Assembly (NCBI GenBank): GCA_963921825.1
Contig: OY997591.1
Location: 46,273,825-46,337,824 of the forward strand
Origin: Erodium maritimum
Lineage: Eukaryota > Streptophyta > Magnoliopsida > Geraniales > Geraniaceae
Direction of reading: 5' to 3'
DNA: 64,000 bases
Shown here: one piece after another, positions 11,290 to 23,162 of the stretch
Numbering within the stretch: the first letter of the stretch is position 1
Layout of the letters: each line of letters starts with the position of its first letter
Position numbers and translations under genes: made by a program
Notes under the pieces: generated by a model
Told to the model about the DNA's origin: nothing
What the model saw: only the letters and a program-made list of their open reading frames with translations
Databases searched by the model: none

Positions 11290-12879
11290 GGGGGCAAGTT
11301 AGGGTTGAAACCCTAACTGCAGCCGTCCCTCTTCCCTTCTCTCTGGTTCCCGAACCCTCCCTCCTCCTCACGCCGTCGCCAGCGATGTCCCCGACCAGCT
11401 CCTCTCACCCTCGTCTCCACGTCGTCCCCGACCTCCTCTCCAGCTCCGACCCTCGCTTCCCCTTCGCCTCTCCGTCCAACCACGCCGCCGTCAACCCTAT
11501 CGAGCCCCCTCTCTCGATCCAGATCCCCACGCCGCCGCCCTCCCGTTCAGGCGAGGTCCCGGCCGACCTCACGCCATCACCATCCGCCGCCCGAGCTCCG
11601 TCGCGCCTCCACGCTCGAGAATCGTCGTCGCCGTGCACGGCCAGAGCCGAGACGGACTCGCCGGCGCCGTCCTCTCCTTCGCCTTCTCCTCTCTTAGTCG
11701 TCGCCGTGAACGACCGGAGCCAGGTCGCCGGCGCGTTCGACAGATCCGGGACGGAGTCACCGTGGCCGTCCGGATTTGAGGCGAGAAGGGTCCCGCCGTG
11801 CTCCCCACCTCCACGGCTACAAACCCGACACCTCCTCGCCGTCCGAAGTCACCGCCGCCATGCACCGCCCAGCCGCCCTTTCCTCCACGTGAGGTTCGTG
11901 TCTGGGGGTTTAGTCGCCGGCGGCCGGTTTATTTTTCCGTACCGTTCGTCTCCTTTTATTTGGATTCTGTGTTTTGTCCCGAGCGACGGATCTGATTATT
12001 TTTGAAACGACAAGATGTATTGTAATTTCAGTGAAGAAAATAAAACGAGATTTGGAATAAAAGTTCGACCTTTGTATTTCGGACGTAAAATTGTTATTGA
12101 TCTGGACTGATTTGAAACAGAAAATCTTTGGATCGGATTTTGGTTGGAAAAGAAAGGGTTTTAAATGGAAAAGAAAAGGGCTTTAAAATGGAGAGAGTTT
12201 AAAATCAATTTGGGTTTAAAAATGGTTTTGAACGGTTGAACGTTCGGGTTTGAACTGGTAACCGGACTTAGAACGGAGTGAAAGCGAAACGTTGAATCGG
12301 TCCCTCGGGAATCGTGCCTCGGAAACATGCACCGGTTTTGGTGCTCGGGTACTCAAACCCGATTCGCCGTGACCCCGCTTTTATCCCGCTCGAGTTTAAA
12401 GGACAACTGTCGGTTTTAAACTGGATTAATCGTGACCTTTAAATTAACCTGGGAACCGCCTCTAATTATGGCTTTCGTGTTATCTTTAGCGTCCAGCTTC
12501 GATCGAAGTGAAGCCCGGAGGTAGCGAGCCAGAACGTCAGTAGCTAGGAAACGTAGCGGGTGTTCTTCGGTTGAGGTAGGGAAAAGTAGCCGGATCTCGG
12601 CCCTGACTAGGGAAAGTTAACTGTAGAATTGCATGTGACACCGGGGTGTCGTGGGTTGAGTAGGTTTATCGAATATTAGAAAGGCATGATACGGGAACGT
12701 AGCGAATATTGGGAATGCATGTGACACTTAGTAGTGTCGTAGGAGCAGAGAACTTAGCGATGTTAGGAGTACTGGAGGCATATGACCATGCCCGGAGGTT
12801 GATTGAGAAACTGTTTATATTAGGACTGTTAGAGGCTTTGGTTAAGCCGGAGGTTGATTGTTTATTTGGTGTCTTGGGT

Positions 12880-13680
12880 GGCCATGAGAGCCCGTGTTAT
12901 TATTTGTGTTTGGGTGGCCTTGAGAGCCCGTATTATTACTATCGAGTCTTGGGAGGCCATGAGTGCCCGTGGGGCTGTTGAGTCCGTGTTTTGTGGTTGG
13001 TGTCTTGGGTGGCCATGAGAGCCCGTGTTATTATTCTTGTTTGGGGGGGGCATGAGAGCCCGTACTTTACTGTTGGTGTTTTAGCTGGCTTACGAGTTAG
13101 AGTCTCGGTAAGTTGCGAGCGTGTTTCATTGTCGAGTTTTGGGTGGCCATGAGTACCCGTGGGGTCGTCGAACCCGTGTCTTTACCTTTGGTGTTTTGGG
13201 TGGCCATGTGTGCCTGTGGGGTTGTGAACCCGTGTCTTTACTGTTGGTGGTTTGAGTGGCCATGTGTGCCCGTGGGGTTGTGAACCCGTGTCTTTACTGT
13301 TGGTGGTTTGAGTGGTCGTGAGTGTCGTGGGGTTGTGAACCCGTGTCTTTACTGTTGGTGGTTTGAGTGGCCGTGAGTGCCGTGGGGTTGTTGAGCCCAT
13401 GAGTTACTGTTGGTGTGTCTTGGGTGGCCATGAGAGCCCGTGTTTGACTGTTGGTGTCTGGGGAGGCCGTGTGTGCCCGTGGGGTTGTTGAACCTGTGTC
13501 CCTACTGTTGGTGTGCCTTGGGAGACCGTGAGTGCCTATGGGGTCGTCGAACCCGTGTCTTTATCGTTGGCGTGTCTTGGGAGGCCGTGAGTGCCCGTGG
13601 GGCTGTTGAGTCCGTGTTTTGTGGTTGGTGTCTTGGGTGGCCATGAGTGCCTGTGGAGTGCTGAACCTGTGTTGTTGCTG
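12880..13680. repeat. Tandem repeat array inside the LTR (about 60-bp units)
   Basis: Diverged repeats centred on gggtggccatgagagcccgtg alternate with gttgttgaacccgtgtcttta. The same unit type, in inverse orientation, is present in the LTRs at 2520-2880 and 19612-19920 and directly at 58300-58830, with differing copy numbers. Confidence 0.8.
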
Positions 13681-13737
13681 TTTGTTGAACTTGCTTGTGA
13701 TTGTGATTGTGGTTACCTGAGTGAGAGAGGTTACTGA

Positions 13738-14100
13738 GACAGGTCGACTGCATGGACCGACTGGGATCGGAAAGAGCGAGGGACAGAGAAGTTGTAAGAC
13801 AGGTCGACTGCCTGGACCGACTTTGTGTTGGAAAGAGCGAGGGACAGAGAAGTTGTAAGACAGGTCGACTGCCTGGACCGACTTTGTGTTGGAAAGAGCG
13901 AGGGACAGAGAAGTTGTAAGACAGGTCGACTGCCTGGACCGACTTTGTGGTGGAAAGAGCGAGGGACAGAGAAGTTGTAAGACAGGTCGACTGCCTGGAC
14001 CGACTTTGTGTTTGAAAGAGCGAAGGACAGAGAAGTTGTAAGACAGGTCGACCGCCTGGACCGACTGGGATCGGAAAGGGCGAGAAACAAATTTGGTTAC
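13738..14100. repeat. Six-unit 61-bp tandem repeat inside the LTR
   Basis: Units start with gacaggtcgactgcctggac at 13738, 13798, 13859, 13920, 13981 and 14042. The middle units are nearly identical. The other LTR copies carry different arrays at the same relative place, so the array arose or expanded in this copy. Long minus-strand open frames across it are a by-product. Confidence 0.9.
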
Positions 14101-15163
14101 TGAGCAACTGGTTTGCGATCCTTTGTGATCTTGTTTGGTGTGCGATCCTTTGTGATCTTGTTTGGTGTTGCGTAGTTTCTTTTGAGTCCTTGGAAGAGGT
14201 CGTAATCGTTGTGTCGGTCTACTTACAAGTTTGAGCGTTGAGTCGTTCGAGGAAGGTCACCGTGGGTGTTTGTCAGTCAGAGTACTTGAGTTGGGGACAG
14301 TGATCCCCGGAGTTGAGTTTGTTGTTGGTGTTACCGGCATTGTCTGCTAATTATGTCGTAGTCAGTCTGTTATCTGTGGTGGTGAGCGAACGCTCACCCC
14401 TAGCTGCTTTTCCTACAGGTACTGATCACAGAACGGACTAGGGAAGCTCTCGAAGCTTGTGGAGCTAGGAGCGGAGTCCGGGTTTTGTCTTTTAAGTCTA
14501 GTGATGGATACCTTGTACTTTTATCCACGTGTTGGGACGTGTTTTTAAGTTGTAAATATTATTTTGATTAATTTAAATGGAGATTTTAAAGTGTTTATCC
14601 AAAACAGGTTTCATTATTTTATTGTTTTTAAAACGTTCGCGTCCCGAGTTCGGTTTACTGAAATTGGGGCGTGACAATACCAGCTAAGGGAGTTGAACCC
14701 ATCAAGAGGAAAGGTTTTTGTCTCAGGATTCATGCCTTGCGCTCCTTGGTGTGGTGGACACGGTTGAAGAGATTATGCGAGTTGAAACTGGTGCATTAGA
14801 ATACAAGGTAGCAAATAAGTGTGTTGGGCACGTCAATCCACCATCATTCAATTTTCTTTCTCAATCGTCACTCTCTACTGAGAAAACACTTGAATATCAA
14901 CCTTCATCTGCATGCCCTGCTGAATATGATTCTATGTCGAGTTATTTGTACGATATAAATGTTTTGAGGACTCTCTTCAGTGATTCCGGAAATCTACATA
15001 GTGAATGGGATGCTCCCTTAATTGTGGCTGGTGAAGCAGATCCACTCGCTATCAATGCGGATACCAGGAAGAAAGTATGTCGGAGGGGGATATTGATGAG
15101 CAACCCGATTCTTGTAGGGAACCCTATGAAGAATGAGGTGTTAAGCGCACTACCATCAACCTG

Positions 15164-15187
15164 CCCCCCCCCCCCCCCCCCCCCCCC
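15164..15187. repeat. 24-base C homopolymer
   Basis: A run of 24 consecutive C lies within the decayed protease-like gene. Homopolymers this long are prone to length errors in sequencing, so the exact number is doubtful. Confidence 0.9.
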
Positions 15188-16879
15188 ATTTCCCTAACTA
15201 ATGTTAAGGAAGTTGCACAACCAAAATCCCTCGCATGTGCACCAACTGCCAAGGCCACTAGGAGAAGACGCACTCAACTGAATTTTGAGCTCCCCATGGT
15301 AGTATAGGAAGGCCGTGGTACGGCTAATCAGCTGAGCGAGAAACCTAGGCAGATCACAACCAAACAAATTAACCAACTACCTACACCTGCCAATAAACCT
15401 ATAATTGTCAAGAAATCGATTGCTACGAAAGCTCGTGATGACAAAGAACTCCAGACACCAGCTCCTCAACTAAGGAATCAAGTCATTGTACCACCTATCG
15501 TGATGCGATCTCCATACATCGACTGTGCAATAGGTTTTTTGTCGCCCCTAACCGTTGATAAGCAGAAAGTCTGGGATTGGCTGTTCGAAACTAGTGAAAC
15601 TAAAATAATACCATATTTCTTTCATACGCCTTGTCATATGCATGTACAAACTAGTCCCGCAAGCCAATGTGTTCTTTCTTTTCTTCAAGTTAATTTTGTA
15701 TGATTGTGGAAATTTCCAAGTTTCCCAAAAAAGTATGCTTTCTTTCAAGAAGGACGAACACATAGATTCCAAAGTCGTGAATGCCTGGTGCAATTACCTC
15801 AACCATTTAGAGGAGATTAAAAGTACTAAATCACCGTCCCAATTCTTCGTGTCGTCACCAATAAACGTAAGTGTAGGGTGCTTCATTTTATTTTATTTTG
15901 TTGTTTCCGAAAGCATGTGGTACACCGTTTTGACGACTGTATTGTTTGTACATGGTAACTATTCACAGTCCGGTAACATCGAGTCATTTGACATGTTCAT
16001 CGGACTAGAATTTGAAGGGTTCATCATGGATTGACCCAAAATAAATTTGTTCATTAAAAGATATATATGTATTGTATTGAGTTTGTAGGTACTTAACCTG
16101 TGGGTTCTAGACGAATGAATCATTTAAACATCGTAAAATGGTTGTTATCATAATTTATAGTTATTCATGGCTGTCTTACAGAGCTCATATTACACATTGA
16201 TGTGCATTGACATGAAGAATATTGTAAATGAAATATTTGACAACATATATATTGATGTAACAGATGAGCTTCGTTATGGAGGGATTCATGAGGTCATGGT
16301 ATGTAGTTTTGTGTATTGGTTATGTAACGTCTGTTTAATTGTTCGATTATCGGTTGCAATACTGATATTGCATAATATCCTGAGTGTACACAATAGAATA
16401 ATCTTGTGGGAGTCATAGGGGCTGACAACGAAGATTTAGAGCGGAGAATCAAGGAAGTTCTAATAAAGTGAGTCCATCTCGAGTGGGAATCCAACGTCAA
16501 TATCATAGACTCCACGCTCCACTACATGTAGCACATGGAGTCGTACCTGGGCCGTTATCAATGGGAAAATAAACTGAATAAGGACGACGTAAGTCCAATT
16601 CACAACTACAACCATTTCTTAACACATTACGCATTCTTGATTTATTGTATGTAATTGGGTGGGAAGGCACATGTATGATGGGGTTTATGTGTATGTAGGA
16701 CAAGCAAATGCAGAGATTGCGGCGTAGGTTCATGTCTAAGTTTTGACATTTGAGAGGAATACCCGATAGCCAGAGATAAAGAAACAAATTTCCGACTACT
16801 ACAAGATGAAGAGGAATACTTTCCCATTCACGCTGAAATATAAGGCGTTGCTTCCAAAGAGACAACTGCAATGGTACGT

Positions 16880-18681
16880 CTAGCCCTGCTTTTGTGTTTG
16901 GATTTTCATACGACTCTCACACTTGAAATGTTATATGTGTTTTAATTGTATATTAGAATGATCATTTTGTCTCCTGGATGTTATATCATACTAAGGGAAA
17001 TGTATATATCCACTATCAAAGTTTTGTCGTCGTCAATGAAATACATTGATTTTAGAAACTATCGTGTTAAAAATAATGTACAATAACTACATTCAATATT
17101 CTATCCATTATGTTGATAATAAGCAAACACTCAGTCAACATTGGTTGAAGACATACAAACGTCCAAAATGTATCATGTCCATAATCTCCAATACCTATGT
17201 CTATGAACCAGATCCATCACATCCATATTTTGTAGACACACATTCAAAACTTGGAATGGATTTCTTTACATATGAACTTGTTGCTTCTAATCATATTTTT
17301 AAATAAAATAGATTATGTGTTTGGGTATAATTCAGACAATGAGTCAATATAATGGTGCCTACTATGCGTTTAACCATCACCAGAATTCACAATAACTATA
17401 ACCAGGATTCGGATCACCCGTATTTACAATTTACACACTCAAAGCCAACCTACTTAGATCAATAGTGTACCCGGAAACAAAGATACAAATAGTGACAAAC
17501 ATAACATGATTTCATTAGATATATTGGTTTAGTACACCAAACATAACATGAGAAGGCAATGTGACACAAGAAATAAACTGGTACAAGTTCAAATAATATA
17601 CTCTAGACAGTCTACGATAACCTAGAAACATTAAAACCTAAAAAGGTTCGAACTCGTAGTAACGATACCATTTAGGAAATTCAGACCGTAATCCACCACT
17701 CATGCTTCATGAACCGACGGTCGACCTTACGACAATACCTATCATAGGCACAAACGAAGACCTAGGTCCGGGATTTCAGAAACATCTCCTCGAATTATTG
17801 GACATGCTTGTTGTAATTGTACTAGTGATCCTCCAGCTGCTGCTCCAGACTAGGTTACGGATATTCGGTCATCTTCTCAAACACATATTGGATGATGTGC
17901 CAATAATTTTTACTGTTAAAGTTTGCATGTAGCATCTAAGCGATGACAAACGATTCTCCTTTTCTTCTGACCATACCGACCATGAAGACTCCATCGAGTA
18001 TTAGGTTTAAGAGTGAGGGAGGGGGAACTTAAAGGAGAGCGACTTAATCGGTGGCGAAAAGAAACAAAGAGCTAAAAGTGTGAAGAGATGAGATGGTATC
18101 ACCCTCTATTAAATGGGAATGATTGGGTTTGAATAGGTCTAACCAAATACGGTGCATTTTGTAAGGGTATTAATAAAAAATCTCATAATTCATAATACTT
18201 GTATTTAGGATCCAAAAACACTATATCAACAATCATAATATGCACATTGGGGAAATAAATGATGCACCTAATACACTGCGTTTTGATTTCGTTAACAATA
18301 TTGTGCGTTTTGCCTCTTGGAAAATAGAAGGTCATGCACGTCCAGAGTGACATGGCATCACACAGAATCTAGCATACTTGTATCCAGAATCCAGGTACAC
18401 CATATTTACAACCATAAACACCCATACCACAATTCGAAATTGAACTAAAGGTATTAATTGCTCTGTTGACATGGAGTTAAAGGTATAAGGTGTGACACGA
18501 CAACACGATGTACTGAATGGTAGTCACGCTTTGTGCACAACAACATTAGATTAACAAAATTTCTAACACTTTTATTGACGAGTTTATGTCTTCTATGTGA
18601 TATTCTCTGTCTCTTTCTTGTCAGTGTAGCATGTACTCAAACAAACTTCTACGTTGTCTAACTAATACATAGTTTATTTAT
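16880..18681. other. AT-rich intergenic sequence, no recognised gene
   Basis: The sequence is AT-rich with only short open frames. An 86-codon plus-strand frame near 17046-17306 and a minus-strand frame around 17640-18000 (with a YRYYEFEPF-like peptide) may be remnants of the same transposon as the protease-like gene, but I recognise no family. Confidence 0.4.
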
Positions 18682-19261
18682 TGTCACGCCCCAAATTCAG
18701 TAGAACCAAACGCGGGACGCGAACGGTAAAACAATAAAACCATTTTTAAACCTTTTAAATAAATCGCTTAAAAACCACCATTTAGTTAATCAAAATAATA
18801 ATTTACAACTCAAAAGTACGTCCCAACAAGCGGACAAAATACAAGGCGTACGTCGCTAGACTCAAAAGGAAACCCGGACTCCCGCTCTAAGCCCTTCAAG
18901 TTTCGAGAGCTCACCTAGTCCGTCCCGCGACCAGTACCTGTAGGAAAAGCAGCTAGGGGTGAGCGTTCACTCACCACCACGGATAACAGACTGACTACGG
19001 CATACTAGCAGACAATGCCGGTAACACCGACAACAAACTCAACACCGGGGATTACTATCCCCCAACTCAAGTAACCCGACTGACACACAACTGTTACTTT
19101 CCCCAACTGACTCAACACTCGGAACGTAATATAGACCCGACACAACGATTACGCCTTCCTCCAAAGACACGAAAGATAACCACGCAACACCCAAGATCAC
19201 AAAGGATCGCACACCAAACAAGATCGCAAAGGATCGCACTCCAGCTACTCAGTCCCCACGC

Positions 19262-19524
19262 AACTTTTCCCAACACGACGGTTGGATCAGGCGGTCGACC
19301 TGTCACACTTTTCCCAACACGACGGTTGGATCAGGCGGTCGACCTGTCGCACTTTTTCCAACATGACGGTTGGATCAGGCTGTCGACCTGTCGCACTTTT
19401 CCCGACACCCAATCGGATCAGGCTGTCGACCTTTCGCACTTTTCCCAACACGACGATTGGATCAGGCGGTCGACCTGTCGCACTTTTCCCGACACGAAGT
19501 CGGATCAGGCTGTCGACCTGTCCC
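19262..19524. repeat. Six-unit 44-bp tandem repeat inside the solo LTR
   Basis: Six units of about 44 bp begin acttttcccaacacgacgg and share ggtcgacctgtcgc. The core ggtcgacctgtc is related to the gacaggtcgac core of the 61-bp array at 13738-14100, so both derive from one seed that was amplified with different unit lengths. Confidence 0.85.
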
Positions 19525-19611
19525 ACCCCAACCTCATGCAACCACAATCACAATCACAATCACAAGCAAAGTTCAACAACAGCAACAACACCGGTTTAAC
19601 ACTCCACAAGC

Positions 19612-19920
19612 ACTCATGGCCACCCAAGACACCAACAGTAAAAATACGGGTTCAACAACCCCACGGGCACTCATGGCCACCCAAGACACCAACAGTAAAA
19701 CATGGGTTCAACAACCCCACGGGCACTCATGACCACCCAAGACACACCGACAGTAAAACACGGGTTCAACAACCCCACGGGCACTCATGGCCACCCAAGA
19801 CACACCGACAGTAAAACACGGGTTCAACAACACCACGGGCACTCATGGCCACCCAAGACACACCGACAGTAAAACACGGGTTTAACAACCCCACGGGCAC
19901 TCATGGCCACCCAAGACACA
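19612..19920. repeat. About 57-bp tandem repeat inside the solo LTR
   Basis: Unit starts (actcatggccacccaagaca) lie at 19612, 19669, 19725, 19783, 19841 and 19899, giving five full units of 56-58 bp and one partial. It is the inverse-orientation counterpart of the array at 12880-13680. Confidence 0.85.
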
Positions 19921-21718
19921 AACTAAACAATCAACCTCCGGGCATAGCCAAATGCCTCCAGTAATTCTAATATCGATAAGTTCACTGCTCCTACGACACT
20001 ACTAAGTGTCACATGCATTTCTATTGTTCGATACGTTCCCGTATCATACGACACCACCCAGTGTCGCATGTCTTTCTATTGTTCGATAAACTTACTTAAC
20101 CCACGACACCCAAGTGTCACATGCATTTCTACTGTTAACTTTCCCTAGTCAGGGCCGAGATCCGGCTACTTTTCCCTACCTCGTATGCTTTCCCCAAAAT
20201 CTCACAACCAAGCTCTGGCGTGATCACGATCACTCGCCTAGCTTTCCCTTTCCTCTGTCGGTGACACGATCTAATAAGAACACAATTTAAAACACTTTTA
20301 AGTTTGCATGCATAAACTGAATTTTAATACACTTGACGCCCAAACGTAACCCCGACAAGGTCGATCACTCCCAAACTTCCCAATTACTCGACATTGTCGA
20401 TAATAGACCCGGAAAGGCCCGTTTCGCCCTACCCAGCGAATCTGCCCGAGATTGAAAAACGTCCTTCCGGGGCTCCGAAAATTCCCGTTTTCGTTTCTAC
20501 GGTCTTAGAATAATTCAAGGGTTCCAACGCAATCGACGGAATTGATTTCCGACTTCCGAGCAATTTAATTCGCGTTTAAAGTTTCTAAACCCGTCAATTA
20601 CAACTTTTACAATTTAATTCCAAATTTCGATCCGGGTGTGGATTAACGACTTGGGGATCGTCCTAAACCACCCGAACACGAACACCCGATACCCGAGCAT
20701 ATGGGCCCCACCCGGACCTTAAGACCCGAGTGTGGTTGGGTCGGTTTTGGGCCGGTTCACCATGGTGGTGGCCGGTCCTAGCTCCGGCCAGCCACCATAC
20801 ACGGTGGCCGGAGCTCCCCCGAGCCTCCGGTCACCGGAAAACGTTCATCTTTCGCTCCAAAACGTCTCCAACGAACCCCACACCTCAACTCATCCATATT
20901 CTACTCGTTTTAACCCAAACCCTAAACTTTGAACGTACCAAAACGAAAATCGAAAGGGTACTCACCGTAGGGAATGACGATGGGAGATCGATTCCTTGAT
21001 CGTTGAGACGATCCACCGGTTGGATCGTCGGGAAAACCCTAAACTCCAAAAGCTTCTTCTCTTTTCTCTCCTCCTTCTCTCTTATTTCTATCTCCCTTTC
21101 TCTCTCTAAAAACTCCCCCCTTTTTACATGTGTGGCCGAACACTACACAAGTCTTCCTTTTGTTTTTGTTCAAAAAGAACAACTAACCATTAATTACAAA
21201 ACTAACACTCAACCTTTCCTTTTCTTTATTTTAAAAACCAACTACCACCACATTTATGACAAGTGGCAAAATGGGTCCCACCCCATTTGGAAAATATCTT
21301 CTAGATATTTTTCAGTCAGATTCGTGAAATTCGGCCGTCTCGGGCCCCGAACGGGCACTTTTTCCAAGAGATTATGAAACTTCACGGGCTACAAGGAAAC
21401 GGCTCAACTAAGAACGTTGCGACGACGACTAAGCTTTTTGGATCCAAACGGACCTCGAATGTACCAAAACGTCGCCCGGTTGACTTTTCGAGTAAAAAGT
21501 CAACATTTCCCAAATTGGTCAGAAAGTTGCCCTGAGTCCCCCGGAACTCACTTTGGTCGATATCAGGGTCAACTTAAGTCCGGTATGACCCTCGGGGCCA
21601 GATTTAGGTTCATTTAAGTGTCTGTCTAAATTTTTTAAATTTTCCTGTTTTTCGCCGATTTGACTGGCGTTGACCGGGAGTGGTTCTTACATTTATAGTT
21701 AAATAAAACATTTAAAAT

Positions 21719-22300
21719 AGGGAAAATTACATATATCTGTACCTAATTATCGCTATTTTTCACACCACCCCCTTAACTAATTTTTGTTACATTAACTCCC
21801 CCAACTTCATTTTTTTCACTTTAGTCCAACGTTGTTAACTTTCCATCCAATAGGCATCAAATGTCCAAACCACCCATCATTAATCATCAAAATTTCAAAA
21901 CCATGTCATTAGTAATGTAAAACCTGAAAACTATGAAATGTCTATAATAACCTTCATAAACTTCCTAATTTTCAAAATACACCATTAAGATTATTTTATT
22001 TATTTTTTATATATGTTTTCAGAATCTTTATTTCTTTATAATTCTTTTGTTTTTCATTAATAATTTTTTTTGTTTATTTTTATTTTAAATTTCAAAAATA
22101 AAAGTTTTATATTAATAATTTCCTAATTTTAAAAAATCTTTATTTTTATTTTTGATACTTTTATTTAATTTCATTAAAATCTTATATTTCACTTTTATTT
22201 CTTTACTACTCTTTTTCTATTTTTTTTCATTAATCATCTTTTATCATCAATACAATATCTCTCCATTCATATTTGCAAAACCCATATCCACAACAAGAAT
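21719..22300. mobile_element. Probable left terminal region of a MULE-like element, cut by the gap
   Basis: The stretch starts gggaaaattacatatatctg and passes through text (cacaccacccccttaactaa, catcaaatgtccaaaccaccc, ccatgtcattag) that resembles in style the terminal repeats of the Pack-MULEs at 4188-7080. An AT-rich zone follows. The opposite terminus was not found and may be in the 200-N gap, so no target duplication can be checked. Confidence 0.4.
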
Positions 22301-22493
22301 TTTCTTTACCCAATTAGAAATACTCCTCTAAAACAATAATCTAAATCCAAATCTTATTAACAAGGAAAGAACTTAATGGAAACCTAATTCATTTATGGGC
22401 CCAAGAACTTTTTTCTTGAATCCAACAAGAACAAATATCAAAAATATATATAATAAGCACCCAAAAACCGTGCATAATTGAAAGGTCGTACCT

Positions 22494-22584
22494 ACAAATA
22501 TAGGTATAGCCAAATTGACCATCCCCCAACACTTTCCCAATCGGATAATGTTTTTGTAAAATCCGTATCGTACCCAAAATAATC
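22494..22584 (-). pseudogene. Fragment of a calcium-dependent protein kinase (CPK16/18/28-like) gene
   Basis: On the minus strand the peptide YPIGKVLGDGQFGYTYI matches the glycine-rich ATP-binding loop (GxGxFG) of plant CDPKs of the CPK16/18/28 group, which read YTIGKLLGHGQFGYTYV. Just upstream, in another frame, lies DYFGYDTDFTK, corresponding to the conserved DFGYxxDF that precedes the loop; a small indel separates the two. Nothing of the rest of the kinase follows. It lies behind a MULE-like end, so it is probably another captured gene piece. Confidence 0.6.
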
Positions 22585-22728
22585 CATACCCAGGAAGAAT
22601 CAAAATCAAACCAAAACCTGAAACTCCCGAGCATCTGTATAATCAAAATCTGCATAATGAAACTGTTGGTAATGTTAAAATACAATCCAAAATCATTAAA
22701 CAATTAAAAGATAGAAGGGTAAGATCAA

Positions 22729-22928
22729 NNNNNNNNNNNNNNNNNNNNNNNNNNNNNNNNNNNNNNNNNNNNNNNNNNNNNNNNNNNNNNNNNNNNNNNN
22801 NNNNNNNNNNNNNNNNNNNNNNNNNNNNNNNNNNNNNNNNNNNNNNNNNNNNNNNNNNNNNNNNNNNNNNNNNNNNNNNNNNNNNNNNNNNNNNNNNNNN
22901 NNNNNNNNNNNNNNNNNNNNNNNNNNNN
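22729..22928. other. Assembly gap of exactly 200 N
   Basis: The run of 200 unknown bases has the round length of a scaffolding placeholder, so the true distance is unknown. It separates the kinase fragment from the LINE remnant; any frame running through it is meaningless. Confidence 0.99.
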
Positions 22929-23162
22929 TTGGCTAAACCTAAAGGATTTCTACACAAGATGGTACAATAAATTCGGTAGTTGAAGATACGTATAATGACA
23001 CAATACCAAAGAGCTAAATACCCGAAATGATAATTGCCTTGTAGTGCGGAGGCATAAAGAACATCACCCCAATGAACATGACCCCCTCCCCCCATCCCCA
23101 AGTAGGGCCAAGGGAGGGTTGGGAGGTACTCCGAAAAACTCTCTCAACTAGCCAATGACCTA

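Larger units (their letters stand above)
11109..14676 (+). mobile_element. Solo LTR, variant with a different 5' third
   Basis: The unit begins TGTGAAGACC and ends GGGGCGTGACA. The flanking 5-bp sequences aaacc (11104-11108) and atacc (14677-14681) match at 4 of 5 positions, as for an old LTR insertion. From about 12490 to the end it matches the other long LTRs here. The first 1.35 kb differs and includes a TATA box (tataaa, 11284-11289) in a GC-rich promoter-like stretch. No internal region follows, so it is a solo LTR left by recombination. Joining the flanks without it keeps the frame of the split protease-like gene open. Confidence 0.75.
10676..16871 (+). pseudogene. Decayed Ulp1 (C48)-type protease-like gene, split by a solo LTR
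   Basis: Pieces of one gene can be followed on the plus strand on both sides of the LTR at 11109-14676. Before it, 10966-11108 is open (ERFIEDGNIIVKEV... to CYDAVTGRN). Near 15500-15600 it reads RSPYIDCA and KVWDWLFE, near 15760-15860 AWCNYLN and SPSQFF, and near 16187-16300 YYTLMCIDMKN. Near 16530-16580 come HMESYLGRYQW and ENKLNKDD, with LRRRFMSKF further on. This order resembles the Ulp1-like C-terminal domain in plant genes often carried by MULEs (Kaonashi type). Where family members have a Cys-Gly before the HMETY-like motif, this copy reads IDST with a stop following, so the nucleophile is lost. Several further stops confirm a pseudogene. Exon limits are uncertain. Confidence 0.5.
18682..21691 (-). 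mobile_element. Solo LTR, 3.01 kb, with perfect 5-bp target duplication
   Basis: On the minus strand it begins TGTAAGAACC (21691) and ends GGGGCGTGACA (18682). The identical 5-bp sequence TTTAT flanks it at 18677-18681 and 21692-21696. It is the clean, uninterrupted reference copy of the LTR family also found at 1659-7606, 11109-14676 and 56791-59828. It contains two tandem arrays and no coding region. Perfect flanks and the lack of internal sequence indicate recombination between two LTRs of one element. Confidence 0.92.

Noticed and set aside
11385..12005. 206-codon plus-strand open frame in the LTR, Ser/Pro/Arg-rich
   Set aside because: It lies in GC-rich LTR promoter DNA with open frames on both strands, shows no family motif, and is not shared by the other LTR copies.
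13502..14107. 201-codon minus-strand open frame with repeated peptide units
   Set aside because: It is created by the 61-bp and 60-bp tandem arrays of the LTR, whose unit length keeps several frames open.
19262..19920. Regularly spaced repeats that could suggest a CRISPR array
   Set aside because: Units are head-to-tail without unique spacers and lie inside a plant LTR.
22643..23101. Minus-strand frame across the N gap
   Set aside because: The middle is unknown sequence, and the known parts match no family.
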